Positions 1 to 9,528 of a DNA stretch of 64,000 nt are shown in pieces. The position numbers were made by a program, and so were the translations under genes. A model generated the notes under the pieces. The model was not told the DNA's origin. It did no database searches and was given only the letters and a program-made list of their open reading frames with translations. Every line of letters starts with the position of its first letter. Position 1 is the first letter of the stretch. This DNA is from Salinisphaera sp. G21_0 (GTDB lineage: Bacteria; Pseudomonadota; Gammaproteobacteria; Pseudomonadales; Endozoicomonadaceae). The stretch lies in contig NZ_JAGHQW010000012.1 of assembly GCF_017744115.1 (NCBI RefSeq), positions 1-64,000 of the forward strand, read 5' to 3'.

Positions 1-135
1 GTGGTCGTTGCTCCGGTGGTCGTTGCTCCGGTGGTCGTTGCTCCGGTGGTCGTTGCTCCGGTGGTCGTTGCTCCGGTGGTCGTTGCTCCGGTGGTCGTTG
101 CTCCGGTGGTCGTTGCTCCGGTGGTCGTTGCTCCG
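1..135. repeat. 15-base tandem repeat, nine copies
   Basis: Nine perfect copies of gtggtcgttgctccg start at the left edge and probably continue beyond it; degenerate units follow to about 180. The period is a multiple of three, so copy-number change would lengthen or shorten a stalk without shifting frame. Read on the minus strand it encodes GATTT pentapeptides. Confidence 0.9.
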
Positions 136-490
136 GTGGTCGGCGCTTTGGTGGTGGTTGCTGCGGTGGTCGTGGTATCGGTGGTTACATTTCGACGAGT
201 CAACACCGTTACATCAGAAGCTGCTGTACCTGAGAGTGTTACATTTCTGCCCGACAACGCCGTTGCAACAGGAGCGCACCTAAAAGGGTTAAGCCATAAA
301 TGCCACCAGACGCAACCCCAACCAACCCAATGGCTCCAGCAATTGCCAGAAAAGGGCGACGGACAATCCATTTAACCGCCCTGGTCCCACAACTTCTTCG
401 ATTATTCTGCCTCACACCCGATTCGGCATCGCTTTGTGGAGCCTTTACGAAACTACGAAGCTCAATATTTGAAAATGCTGCTTGATTCAT
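1..490 (-). pseudogene. Thr-rich membrane-anchored protein, frameshifted, truncated by window edge
   Basis: On the minus strand an ATG at 490, with an AGG about 9 bases upstream, opens 83 codons: a polar N-terminus, a basic stretch (VRR) and a hydrophobic segment (LAIAGAIGLVGVASGGIYGL) that could be a signal anchor. This frame stops at 239-241. In another minus frame, coding sequence continues from about 297 to the left edge: it reads NVTLSGTAASDVTVL, then a Thr-rich stretch, then GATTT pentapeptides encoded by the 15-base repeat. The composition matches the Thr/Pro stalks of the surface proteins next door. The simplest reading is one gene broken by a frameshift between about 280 and 297; programmed slippage or a sequencing error remain possible. 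The rest lies outside the window. Function unknown. Confidence 0.45.
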
Positions 491-655
491 GAAAATGGCC
501 TTTTTATGGTTAACTCATTTTTACCTGTAAAACAGATAGATGAGTCAATCAGTAAAAAGTTCCCGGTAACTATTCAGTGAACCCTGCAAACCAGCTTACC
601 AAGACTGGTAAGGAATACCTGCCTTATAATGGCTACGGACCTGGATGAACTTTTT

Positions 656-1093
656 TCAGCCAGGTGGGTCATGGATTCGCAATTCTTTGAGACGACTTTC
701 ATCCATCTGCCAAGGTAGCCACTGGCTTAAATCTTCTGATGGCTTACGTTCATTAACAATGCAAGCCTCAAGATAGCACTTCAACCACAGCTTCTGATTG
801 ATCCTCCAGATCTTCAGGCTTGCCAGCACCGTAAAGAACCAGGCCGCCAGCTCCATACTCCAGTCGCTCCCGCTGCCGTAATAGTTTTTCCGGCCAACCA
901 CGGGACCTCGCAACGTCTGTTCAGCAATATTGTTATCCATCGGAATGTCCGGATTTTGAATAAACCGGCAGAGCCCTTCCCAATGGTTCACAAGGCTCTC
1001 AAGTACCTTTTCCGCTTTTTCAGCCAGCCGTAATCGTACCAGTTCTTTATCTCGCTGAGAGGCTATGCGTTCATTCAGGCGTAGTGATTTCAA
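656..1093 (-). pseudogene. IS66-family transposase, C-terminal fragment
   Basis: The 145-residue frame contains the typical IS66 transposase C-terminus: DNNIAEQTLRGPVVGRKNY, then GSDWSMELAAWFFTVLASLK and a final CYLEAC segment. Full IS66 transposases are about 500 residues, so more than two thirds, including most of the DDE catalytic core, is missing. No IS66 accessory genes (tnpA/tnpB type) are visible beside it. It is an immobile remnant. The break on its N-terminal side coincides with a 13-base inverted repeat (1089-1135). Confidence 0.85.
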
Positions 1094-1135
1094 GCATCAA
1101 TCAAGGATAGCTGAACAGGGCTATTGATGCTTGAA
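1089..1135. repeat. 13-base inverted repeat at the IS66 breakpoint
   Basis: Arms TTCAAGCATCAAT (1089-1101) and ATTGATGCTTGAA (1123-1135) are perfect complements separated by 21 bases. The element covers the point where IS66 homology starts. It may be a terminal repeat scar or a transcribed hairpin. Confidence 0.6.
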
Positions 1136-1188
1136 TAATGGATTTAGCGAATGGTTACCTGAAGTGTTTCAATATAATTCTGGCTGCA

Positions 1189-4041
1189 TTAATAATCAGG
1201 CGCTCTGGCGGTTCTCATTCTGCGGGGATTGTAAATGTCAATCTCTTCATATATGTGTCCATGCTGGTGCCCCCCCTTATCCCCGGGTTCCTCAAGTAAC
1301 ATCATCGGTTGATCAACCGCCTCCTGTGCCTGCCCCGCTTTATTGACTGCTACCAGCTCCTGCCAGTCACCGGCAGCGTCGGGGGATGATCTGCGACAAC
1401 AATGACGGTAGATGTACCCCCCCACCACACCTGCCAACACAAAAGACGCGGCAGCCGCAATACCGGCTATTGCACCGGTACTCAGGGTAGTCACCAGCGG
1501 TGCCGCACTGGTGGGCAGTGTCATGGTGGCCCCCGGGAAGCTCATGGTGGTGTTCGATGCCGTCGGCACCGGTGCTGCCGTGGTCGGTACTACTGTTGCT
1601 GGTGGCGTTGGACGGGAAGTTGCAGTGTGTGGAGACGTTGTGGTTGGGATGGTTTTCGGTTCAGGAGATTCGTGGTCGGTGCCAATTTTACTCAGGGTAT
1701 AGACGTTGGTGACTTCACTCATCTGATGGGTGACTGTTGGCGGCGTTGAGCTGGAAGTCAGGGTGTGTGCAGAAGCTGTCATTGCTTCTGGTGTTGAGGT
1801 TTGTGCAGATGCGGTGACTTGGCTGCCAGTGGTTGGGATGGCTTCCGGAGCAGCAGGACATAACTCTAACCCGGCGACACTGTCACCTGTTAATGCCTCA
1901 AAATAGCAGTCACTGGGCTGGCAATTCGGTTTGACCAGAGGGGGGTCAACAGCTTCACAGAAATTATCCAGCAAGTAACTGCAATCCCTGATGGTGTCTC
2001 GTTGCAGTCTATCGTTAACGCGGACCTCACAGATAGTGGGGTTAAGCCCTCCACGGATATTCGCAAACCCGGCCTGACTACTTTCAACGGTGCTATTTAC
2101 GGCCTTTGTGTTGACAACATTGCCAATATGCCCAGAACCGATACCGGCAAAACCAAGAGCACCGGAGTTTTTAACCTTGCTGTTGAATGACATTGTGTTA
2201 GCAACTCTATGGGGTTCGCCGGTTCCAACAGGAGGAGTAGAGACCCCCGCCCCGATACCGGCCAAACTGGAAACACCTGAGGTTTCCACTGTGCAGTTTA
2301 TCGCTGTGGTATTGACAGCAGCCCCCCTACCCACTCCGATACCGGCACTACCACCATAAGAACCGTGGTTTTCCACCGTGCAGCTAATTGCCAGAGTGTC
2401 GGCTGCAGCCCCCTTACCCACCCCGATGCCGACATTACTCGAATTACCGTAGGTTTTTACCCAGCAGTTTATTGCTGTGGTGTCGGCAGCGATGCCGCCC
2501 CCCACCCCGATGCCGGCATTCCCCTCAATACCGTAGGTTTCTACCGTGCAGTTCTTTGCTATGGTGTTATCAGCAGTACCTCCATCCCCCGACCCGATAC
2601 CGGCATTATTTCCCTCACCATTGGTTGTTACCTTGCAGTTCGTTGCTGTGGTGTCGGTAGCGTCCCCATTCCCCACCCCGATACCGGCACTAACGTAAGA
2701 ACCCGAGCTTTTCACATTGCAGTTCATTGCTGTGGTGTCGACAGCGGTACCAAGCCCCACCCCGATACCGGCACTACCGAAAGAACCGGCGCTTTCCACC
2801 GTGCAGTTGACTGCCTTGGTCCTGACGACGCTTGACGAACTCTCATGCCCCGCTCCGATACCAGCACTGCCTCCGGACGTTTCCACCGTGCAGCCCGTTG
2901 CACTGGTGTCGACAACGCTTCCTTTATCAACACGGCCCGCCCCGATACCGGCATCATTGAAGGTTATCACCTTGCAGTTTACTGCGGTTGTGCCATTAAC
3001 AGTTCCTCTATCAACTATGCCCACGGCAATACCTGCTCTTGCCTTATTACCATCAAGGTCAGAACCTTCAACGTAAATATCCCTGATCTCGGCTTTGGCG
3101 TCTGACATTTTACAAGCGGCTACCCCGATCGGAGCTGTCCCACCACCACGTCTCTTTATATTTGGATCTATAAAGCGCAGGCGACGAACTTTACCCTTCA
3201 GATTTTTCACAAGGCAGTGGTCCAGACCATAAATGCTACGATTTTGACCATCGTACTCACCGGTAAATGGACGTTTTTCACTGCCGATGGAGCGGAACCG
3301 GTGGGTAACATTAATATAAATATCCGCAATCTGCCGGTAAATACCATTCAGTGGGTAGTCCTCCGAATAACGTTTAAGACCAATCTTGCGCAGGGTTTTG
3401 GCATCCGTCACATTAATAATCGGCCCTTCTGTTCTACTGCCGGATGGGGAGGCAGCCGCCGCAGCGCTCAGACTGGACAGGGCACCCAGTGCCACGGCGG
3501 CTTTCGGTAGCTGGCCAAGGCCGACGGAGGCGGTGGCTGGTGGGCTGGTTCGTTGTGGTGTTTGCTGCGGTTTCTTTTTTTTCCTGTCTTTGTCGTTTGT
3601 TAGGGAGCCGTCCTCCGAAATGTCTGCCCGACTTTCCGTTGGAGGAGAATCTTCAGTCGCCCCAAAAGCGCCCAAAAGATCCCTGAAACGGGTCGCTGCA
3701 GAAAAGGTGACAATGCCCTCCAGCATCGTGCGGACCTCCGCTGGCAGCACGGTATAAGGCGACACCAGCCGGGCCGCCAGCTCAACACCTTGAAAAAAGC
3801 TGCTGTCCTGCCCATCGGGGCTGCCAAAAGTGAAGGCAGGACCATCATCCGGTTGCGCCGGCGGCTGCGTCCCGGAAGGAATATAACCGGGATGAAGCGA
3901 CCGCAAAAACAGGATCGGAACGCGCCAAACGGCGACCGTTAAGAACCCGGCAAATAGCCCGTCACTTTCCGTTGGCTGATCGGGTACGGAGCCAGAAGCC
4001 ATGGGTGCGCCTGTGGAGTGAACAGCAGGTTGGGATATCAT
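1189..4041 (-). CDS. Modular surface protein with GLUG-like repeats, membrane anchor and YEEI tail
   Basis: I start this protein (950 residues) at the ATG at 4041, preceded by GAGGTAA at 8-base spacing, not at the TTG at 4077. Visible parts in order: a ~200-residue N-terminal cassette shared with the next two genes, with a hydrophobic patch and a later Ala-rich stretch; a lead-in like those before GLUG repeats (DAKTLRKIG ... FTGEYDG); about eleven ~28-residue repeats at 335-658 of the form AGIGVG-x-DTTA-x-NC-x-V; a Cys-containing cap; a Thr/Pro-rich stalk; one transmembrane helix at about 856-877 followed by RHCCRR; and a ~70-residue tail ending IYEEIDIY. GLUG repeats fold as a beta-helix in known adhesins and proteases. 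A surface adhesin is likely. YEEI is the classic Src-SH2 ligand, but any host signalling role is inference. Confidence 0.8.
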   Translation of the reverse strand: MISQPAVHSTGAPMASGSVPDQPTESDGLFAGFLTVAVWRVPILFLRSLHPGYIPSGTQPPAQPDDGPAFTFGSPDGQDSSFFQGVELAARLVSPYTVLPAEVRTMLEGIVTFSAATRFRDLLGAFGATEDSPPTESRADISEDGSLTNDKDRKKKKPQQTPQRTSPPATASVGLGQLPKAAVALGALSSLSAAAAASPSGSRTEGPIINVTDAKTLRKIGLKRYSEDYPLNGIYRQIADIYINVTHRFRSIGSEKRPFTGEYDGQNRSIYGLDHCLVKNLKGKVRRLRFIDPNIKRRGGGTAPIGVAACKMSDAKAEIRDIYVEGSDLDGNKARAGIAVGIVDRGTVNGTTAVNCKVITFNDAGIGAGRVDKGSVVDTSATGCTVETSGGSAGIGAGHESSSSVVRTKAVNCTVESAGSFGSAGIGVGLGTAVDTTAMNCNVKSSGSYVSAGIGVGNGDATDTTATNCKVTTNGEGNNAGIGSGDGGTADNTIAKNCTVETYGIEGNAGIGVGGGIAADTTAINCWVKTYGNSSNVGIGVGKGAAADTLAISCTVENHGSYGGSAGIGVGRGAAVNTTAINCTVETSGVSSLAGIGAGVSTPPVGTGEPHRVANTMSFNSKVKNSGALGFAGIGSGHIGNVVNTKAVNSTVESSQAGFANIRGGLNPTICEVRVNDRLQRDTIRDCSYLLDNFCEAVDPPLVKPNCQPSDCYFEALTGDSVAGLELCPAAPEAIPTTGSQVTASAQTSTPEAMTASAHTLTSSSTPPTVTHQMSEVTNVYTLSKIGTDHESPEPKTIPTTTSPHTATSRPTPPATVVPTTAAPVPTASNTTMSFPGATMTLPTSAAPLVTTLSTGAIAGIAAAASFVLAGVVGGYIYRHCCRRSSPDAAGDWQELVAVNKAGQAQEAVDQPMMLLEEPGDKGGHQHGHIYEEIDIYNPRRMRTARAPDY
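2068..3039 (-). repeat. Tandem GLUG-like coding repeats (about 11 units)
   Basis: Units of about 84 bases, each encoding AGIG(A/V)G ... A-x-NC-x-V, lie in tandem inside the gene. They diverge at DNA level and have no unique spacers, so this is a protein repeat array and not CRISPR. Confidence 0.85.
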
Positions 4042-4160
4042 AGTGATTACCTCGCAAACTGAGGCAAGGATAGACAAGACTCAGGCGGTGAAAGGAACCG
4101 CTTGAATTATGCGCAACGGGTAATGCACAAGAATCTTATAAAACAGGAAAAAGCGGGGGG
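4042..4160 (-). promoter_or_regulatory. Shared leader of the surface-protein family, copy 1
   Basis: The sequence upstream of this gene is nearly identical to those at 6213-6331 and 7863-7978: a conserved stretch around CATAAT/AATAAT (a plausible -10), then TTGTCTATCCTTGCC and a GAGGTAA ribosome site. No good -35 box stands at 17 bases. Conservation of all three copies suggests common regulation or recent duplication. Confidence 0.5.
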
Positions 4161-4238
4161 ACGGGTCCTGAATTGGGTAGTGAGTCAGTCGTCGGGTCCG
4201 TTAGTACAGGGTTTCAATATAATTGATGAATTCTTTTA

Positions 4239-6212
4239 TCAAGCACCGGCGGAGGATGACTTGCGATTATACTGACGGTAGATATACATCCCTGCCACAC
4301 CAGTCAGCACAGCGGCCGAAGCCACCAGAGTGATACCGGCCATTGTGCCACCCCCCAGGGAAGCCGCCAGCGGTGCCACACCGGTGGGCAGTGCCAGGGT
4401 GGCCCCGGGCACAGGACATAACTCAAACCCGCTGACAGTGTCGCTGGTTGTCCCAAAATGATAGTCACCGGGCTGGCAATCAGGGCTGACCAGGCTTGGG
4501 TGAATATCCTCACAGAAAGGATCCGGCAAGTAACGGCAGTCCCCGGCGCTGTCTGGTTGCAGTTCACCGTTGACACGGACATTACAGTTTGTGGGGGCAG
4601 GCCCTCCGCCAAGATTCGCATTACCGTATTCACTGTCGATGGTACTGTTAGCCACATAACTGTTGGCAACAGTGCCGTTTTTTACTGCCCCCGCCCCAAT
4701 ACCGGCATCACCCCCGTGGCTTTTCACCGTGCAGTTCATGGCCATGGTGTTGGCAACGCTGGCATGATCATAAACAGCCCCTGACCCGATACCAGCATGG
4801 CCTTTGAAATGGCCTTCAGAACTGGTGACTGCCACCTTACAGTTCATCGCTGTGGTGTCGGCAACACTGCCATGATAAGTTAACCCTGCCCCGATACCGG
4901 CATGACCATTGAACGCTGTCACATTGCAGTTCACCGCTGTAGTGTCGGCAACGCTACCGTGGTAAATTAATCCCGCCCCGATACCGGCATGGCACTCATG
5001 GGTTTTCACCGTGCAGTTTATCGCAATGGTGTTGGCAACGCTGCCATGATAAAGACTTCCCACGCCGATACCGGCAAAACTTCCCTCCACAGTGCAGTTC
5101 ATCGCGGTGATGTTATCGATAGTTCCCTTTGCATAGCCTCCGCCGATACCGGTCACACCCCTGGCTCTGACAGAGCAGTCAACGGCTGTGATATTGGCAA
5201 CAGTACCTCTGATATCGCCTCCTGCAATTCCAGTTCCTCCATAGCCATCCCCCTCCCGGGTAACATGAGAATGTTCGACCCGGATATTACTGGCAGTCCC
5301 GCCATGTGACACTCGACAGGCCACCACCCCGGCCGGATCGCTGGACCGTATACTGGCATTGGTAAAACGCAGGCTATCAACATCACCCTTCAGCGCTTTC
5401 ACCATGCACTGGCTGAGATTCCCAATGGTACGACACTGGCCATCATACTGGCCGGTAAATGCGTGGGTTTTATTGCCGATGGAGTGGGACAAGTCACTAC
5501 CATCAATATCCGCAGTCTGCCGGTAAGTGCCATTCAGTGGATAGGCCGGATCACGCCCAATCTTGCCCAGGGTGTTGGCATCCGGCACCTCAATCGGCCC
5601 TTCAGTTTTATTGCCGGATAGGGAGGCAGCCGCTGCAGCGCTCAGGCTGGACAGGGCACCCAGTGCCACGGCGGTTTTCGGTAGCTGGCCAGTGCCGATG
5701 GAGGTGGTGGCTGGTGGGCTGGTTCGTTGTGGTGTTTGCTGCGGTTTCTTTTTTTTCCTGCCTTTGTCGTTTGTTGGGGAGCCGTCCACCGTAGTGTCTT
5801 TCTGGCTCAGCCCCTGTGCCGAAGCGGCAGTCAAACACAACCCACCAAAAAGATCCGTGAGCCGGGCCGCCGCCGAAAGGGTGACTAAGCCCTCCATCAG
5901 CGTGCGGATCTCCGCTGGCAGCACAGTATTAGGCGACACCAGCCGGGCCGCCAGCTCAACACCCTGGAAAAAGCTGTCCTGCCCATTGGGGCTGCCAAAA
6001 GTGAAGGCCGGACCTTCATCCGGTTGCGCCGACGGCTCCATCCCGGGGGGAATATAATCGGGATGAAACGACCGCAAAAACAGGATCGCACCGTCCCAAA
6101 CGGCGACCTTTAAAAACCCGGCAAATAGCCCGCCATTCTCCGTTGGCTGATCGGGTACGGAGCCAGAAGCAATGGGTGCGCCTGTAGACTGAACGGCAGG
6201 TTGGGATATCAA
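4239..6212 (-). CDS. Modular surface protein with GLUG-like repeats, short tail
   Basis: Second member of the array, 657 residues from a TTG at 6212 that aligns with the ATG of the first gene and has the same GAGGTAA ribosome site. A TTG 36 bases upstream is the alternative. The first ~130 and ~170-200 residues are almost the same as in its neighbours. It then has the lead-in (DANTLGKIG, FTGQYDG), seven GLUG-like repeats at about 326-530, many containing YHGSVAxTTA and NC, a Cys-rich cap, and a transmembrane helix at about 621-644. The Thr/Pro stalk is nearly absent and the protein ends only ~13 residues after the helix (YRQYNRKSSSAGA), so the tyrosine tail of its neighbours is missing. Probable surface-exposed adhesin; ligand unknown. 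Confidence 0.78.
   Translation of the reverse strand: MISQPAVQSTGAPIASGSVPDQPTENGGLFAGFLKVAVWDGAILFLRSFHPDYIPPGMEPSAQPDEGPAFTFGSPNGQDSFFQGVELAARLVSPNTVLPAEIRTLMEGLVTLSAAARLTDLFGGLCLTAASAQGLSQKDTTVDGSPTNDKGRKKKKPQQTPQRTSPPATTSIGTGQLPKTAVALGALSSLSAAAAASLSGNKTEGPIEVPDANTLGKIGRDPAYPLNGTYRQTADIDGSDLSHSIGNKTHAFTGQYDGQCRTIGNLSQCMVKALKGDVDSLRFTNASIRSSDPAGVVACRVSHGGTASNIRVEHSHVTREGDGYGGTGIAGGDIRGTVANITAVDCSVRARGVTGIGGGYAKGTIDNITAMNCTVEGSFAGIGVGSLYHGSVANTIAINCTVKTHECHAGIGAGLIYHGSVADTTAVNCNVTAFNGHAGIGAGLTYHGSVADTTAMNCKVAVTSSEGHFKGHAGIGSGAVYDHASVANTMAMNCTVKSHGGDAGIGAGAVKNGTVANSYVANSTIDSEYGNANLGGGPAPTNCNVRVNGELQPDSAGDCRYLPDPFCEDIHPSLVSPDCQPGDYHFGTTSDTVSGFELCPVPGATLALPTGVAPLAASLGGGTMAGITLVASAAVLTGVAGMYIYRQYNRKSSSAGA
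4623..5237 (-). repeat. Tandem GLUG-like coding repeats (about 7 units)
   Basis: Seven in-frame units of about 27-33 codons, each with (H/F/D)AGIG-G and A-x-NC-x-V. The third to fifth units share YHGSVA. Confidence 0.8.
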
Positions 6213-6331
6213 AGTTATTACCTCGCAAAATAAGGCAAGGATAGACAAGGCTCAAGCATCAAAAAGAATCGTTTGAATTATTCGCAACGGGCAAAGCGCA
6301 AAAATCGTATAAATCAGGAAAAAGCCCGGGG
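6213..6331 (-). promoter_or_regulatory. Shared leader of the surface-protein family, copy 2
   Basis: Near-identical to the leaders at 4042-4160 and 7863-7978, including the GCGAATAATTC block and the GAGGTAA ribosome site before a TTG start. Confidence 0.5.
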
Positions 6332-6383
6332 GTAGGACCTGGACTGCGAAATGAGTCAGCCGACGGGTCCCTTGGTACAAGGT

Positions 6384-7862
6384 TTACACCTTAGACTCCT
6401 TGTAATGATCTTCAGCAGTTCTCATTCTGCTGGAATTACCAATATCAACATATTCATATATGCCAGTATCTTCACCGAAAGGTTTCTCTCTTGCCTCACT
6501 CCTGGCGGCTTCTATCATCGGTTGACCAATCGCCTGTTGTGCCTGACCCACAGTATTGATGGTCACCAGCTCCTGCGGGTCATCGGCAGCGGATGACCTG
6601 CGATAACAATGACGATAGATGCATACACCTGCCAGCACAAAGGCAGAAGCCCCCAAGGTGATACCGGCTATTGCACCAGTACCCAGAGAAATCGCCAGCG
6701 GTGCCGCACTGGCAGGCAGCGCAATGGTACCCCCCGGCAGGTCGGTGACTTCCATGGTAGTGTTCGACGCCGTCGCCATCGTTTCTGTCACCGGTGAAGG
6801 TGTGGCCGTGACTATTGGCGGCGTAGGGCTGGAAGATACAGGGTTGCATAACTCCGCCCGCTTATCCAAGCCATCATCACAATGTTTAGAGCCTTCACAT
6901 AGATCGAAGAAAGAAATACATTTGCCGCTACCGCAAAAAATCTGCTCTAAGTTTTCACATTCAGACTGTGTGCAGTTTTCATCCGAGCCATCTTTACAAT
7001 CTATAGTGCCATCACATTTATATCTGGAAGGTAAACATTTGGAGCTATCGCAAAAAAACAGCCCTGGTTTTTCACATTCAGGCCGTGTGCAGCTCACTTC
7101 ATCGGAACCATCGTCACATTCGAAGCCATACCAATCGCATCGTTTTTTGGCAGAAATACATTGGCCGTTGTCACAGCGAAATTGATCATCATCGCAGGGT
7201 GTCTGAGGCTCTGTAGTTGGTATGGAAGTTGCCGTATGTGCAGACGTTGTAATCTCTTCTGCCGTTGCGACTTGTGCACCCGCAGCGGTCAGGCCGGACA
7301 GGGCACCCAGTGCCACGGCGGCTTTTGGTAGCAGGCCAGTCCGGACGGAGGCGATGGCTGGTGGGCTGGTCCGTTGTCGTACTTGTTGCGGTGTCTTTTT
7401 TTTCCTGCCTTTGTCGTTTGTTGGGGAGCCATCCACCGGGCTGTCTGCCCGGCTTTGCTCTGGTGGCGAACCTTTCGTCGCCCCAAACGCGCCCAAAAGA
7501 TACCTGAGCCGGGTCGCTGCGGAAAAGGTGACAATGCCCTCCAGCATCGTGCGGGTTTCTGCTGGCAGCACAGTATAAGGCGACACCAGCCGGGCACCCA
7601 GCTCAACCCCCTGGAAAAAGCTACTGTCCTGCCCATCGGGGCTGCCAAAAGTGAAGGCCGGACCTTCATCCGGTTGCACCGACGGCTCCGTCCCGGGGGG
7701 AATATAACCGGGATGAAGCGACCGCAAAAACAGTATCGGACCGCCCCAAACGACGACCTTTAAAAACCCGGCAAATAGCCCGCCATTTTCTGTTGGCTTA
7801 TCGGGTACGGAGCCAGAAGCAATGGGTGCGCCTGTGGACTGAACGGCAGATTGGGATATCAA
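6384..7862 (-). CDS. Surface protein with three LDL-receptor class A modules and tyrosine tail
   Basis: Third member of the array, 492 residues from the TTG at 7862 (same GAGGTAA site). The N-terminal cassette (about 1-200) is the family one. In place of the beta-helix there are three six-cysteine modules at about 223-258, 263-297 and 302-339. They end in CDDGSDEVSC, CKDGSDENC and CDDGLDKRAELC, the calcium-binding signature of LDL-receptor class A domains. The second module is a textbook match (CDGTIDCKDGSDENC); in the third the SDE is changed to LDK. A short Thr/Pro stalk, a transmembrane helix at about 396-416, RHCYRR and a tail with GIYEYVDIG follow. These modules bind lipoproteins and other ligands in animals and are rare in bacteria. 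Acquisition from a eukaryote and a host-binding role are inferences. Confidence 0.82.
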   Translation of the reverse strand: MISQSAVQSTGAPIASGSVPDKPTENGGLFAGFLKVVVWGGPILFLRSLHPGYIPPGTEPSVQPDEGPAFTFGSPDGQDSSFFQGVELGARLVSPYTVLPAETRTMLEGIVTFSAATRLRYLLGAFGATKGSPPEQSRADSPVDGSPTNDKGRKKKTPQQVRQRTSPPAIASVRTGLLPKAAVALGALSGLTAAGAQVATAEEITTSAHTATSIPTTEPQTPCDDDQFRCDNGQCISAKKRCDWYGFECDDGSDEVSCTRPECEKPGLFFCDSSKCLPSRYKCDGTIDCKDGSDENCTQSECENLEQIFCGSGKCISFFDLCEGSKHCDDGLDKRAELCNPVSSSPTPPIVTATPSPVTETMATASNTTMEVTDLPGGTIALPASAAPLAISLGTGAIAGITLGASAFVLAGVCIYRHCYRRSSAADDPQELVTINTVGQAQQAIGQPMIEAARSEAREKPFGEDTGIYEYVDIGNSSRMRTAEDHYKESKV

Positions 7863-8052
7863 AGTTATTACCTCGCAAAATGAGGCAAGGATAGACAAGA
7901 CTCAGGCATCAAAAAGAACCGTTTGAATTATTCGCAACGGGTATTGCGCAAGAATCTTATAAAACAGGAAAAATGGAGTTCTACATTTGCGGAAAGGTTC
8001 GGTATGCATTCCCAAGGGGGAGAGTTTGTTGCAAAAGTTATAAAAGCCTTGA

Positions 8053-8150
8053 ACCACAAAGACACGAAGGCACAAAGGAAGCCTTTTTGATTTGCTGAGC
8101 GTAACTCAGGCAAGCCCAGAAAAACCTTTGCGTCTTTGTGCCTTTGTGGT
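8053..8150. repeat. Imperfect inverted repeat of cacaaag-type units
   Basis: The left arm (8053-8078) reads ACCACAAAGACACGAAGG and onward. The right arm (8125-8150) is its near complement, and each arm itself repeats a CACAAAG-like word. Similar ACCACAAAGGCACAAAG palindromes occur as dispersed intergenic elements in many bacterial genomes. Here it sits alone between the surface array and fadA. Confidence 0.65.
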
Positions 8151-8210
8151 GTCCTTCTTTTTAAGTCTTTTCGCAACACCCTCGGGAACGTGGGAGTCCA
8201 AACCGTTGAC

Positions 8211-8237
8211 AAAAAAAGCCCGGACAAAACCGGGCTT
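8211..8237 (-). terminator. Rho-independent terminator of fadBA
   Basis: On the minus strand AGCCCGG and CCGGGCT pair around a 6-base loop and are followed by a run of seven T. It lies about 50 bases past the fadA stop. Confidence 0.85.
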
Positions 8238-8284
8238 ATGTATGATGGTAGAAAGTGATTACAACAGACGCCTCAAAACGTCGT

Positions 8285-9490
<1,206 letters not shown>

Positions 9491-9528
9491 TCAATAACGT
9501 AAGACTCACCTGGTTACTCACAGAGCCA

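Larger units (their letters stand above)
7863..8284. other. Gap: family leader copy 3, inverted repeat and fadA terminator
   Basis: No gene is seen here. 7863-7978 is the third copy of the surface-protein leader. It is followed by an imperfect inverted repeat (8053-8150) and the minus-strand terminator downstream of fadA (8211-8237). Confidence 0.6.

Noticed and set aside
1-375. Plus-strand frame of VVVAP repeats
   Set aside because: It is the shadow of the minus-strand GATTT repeat. The minus reading fits the Thr-rich stalks of the neighbouring proteins, and the plus frame has no start or ribosome site in the window.
2068-3039. Regularly spaced repeats resembling a CRISPR array
   Set aside because: Repeat and spacer both vary, the whole stays in one reading frame and encodes GLUG-like protein repeats, and no cas genes are present.
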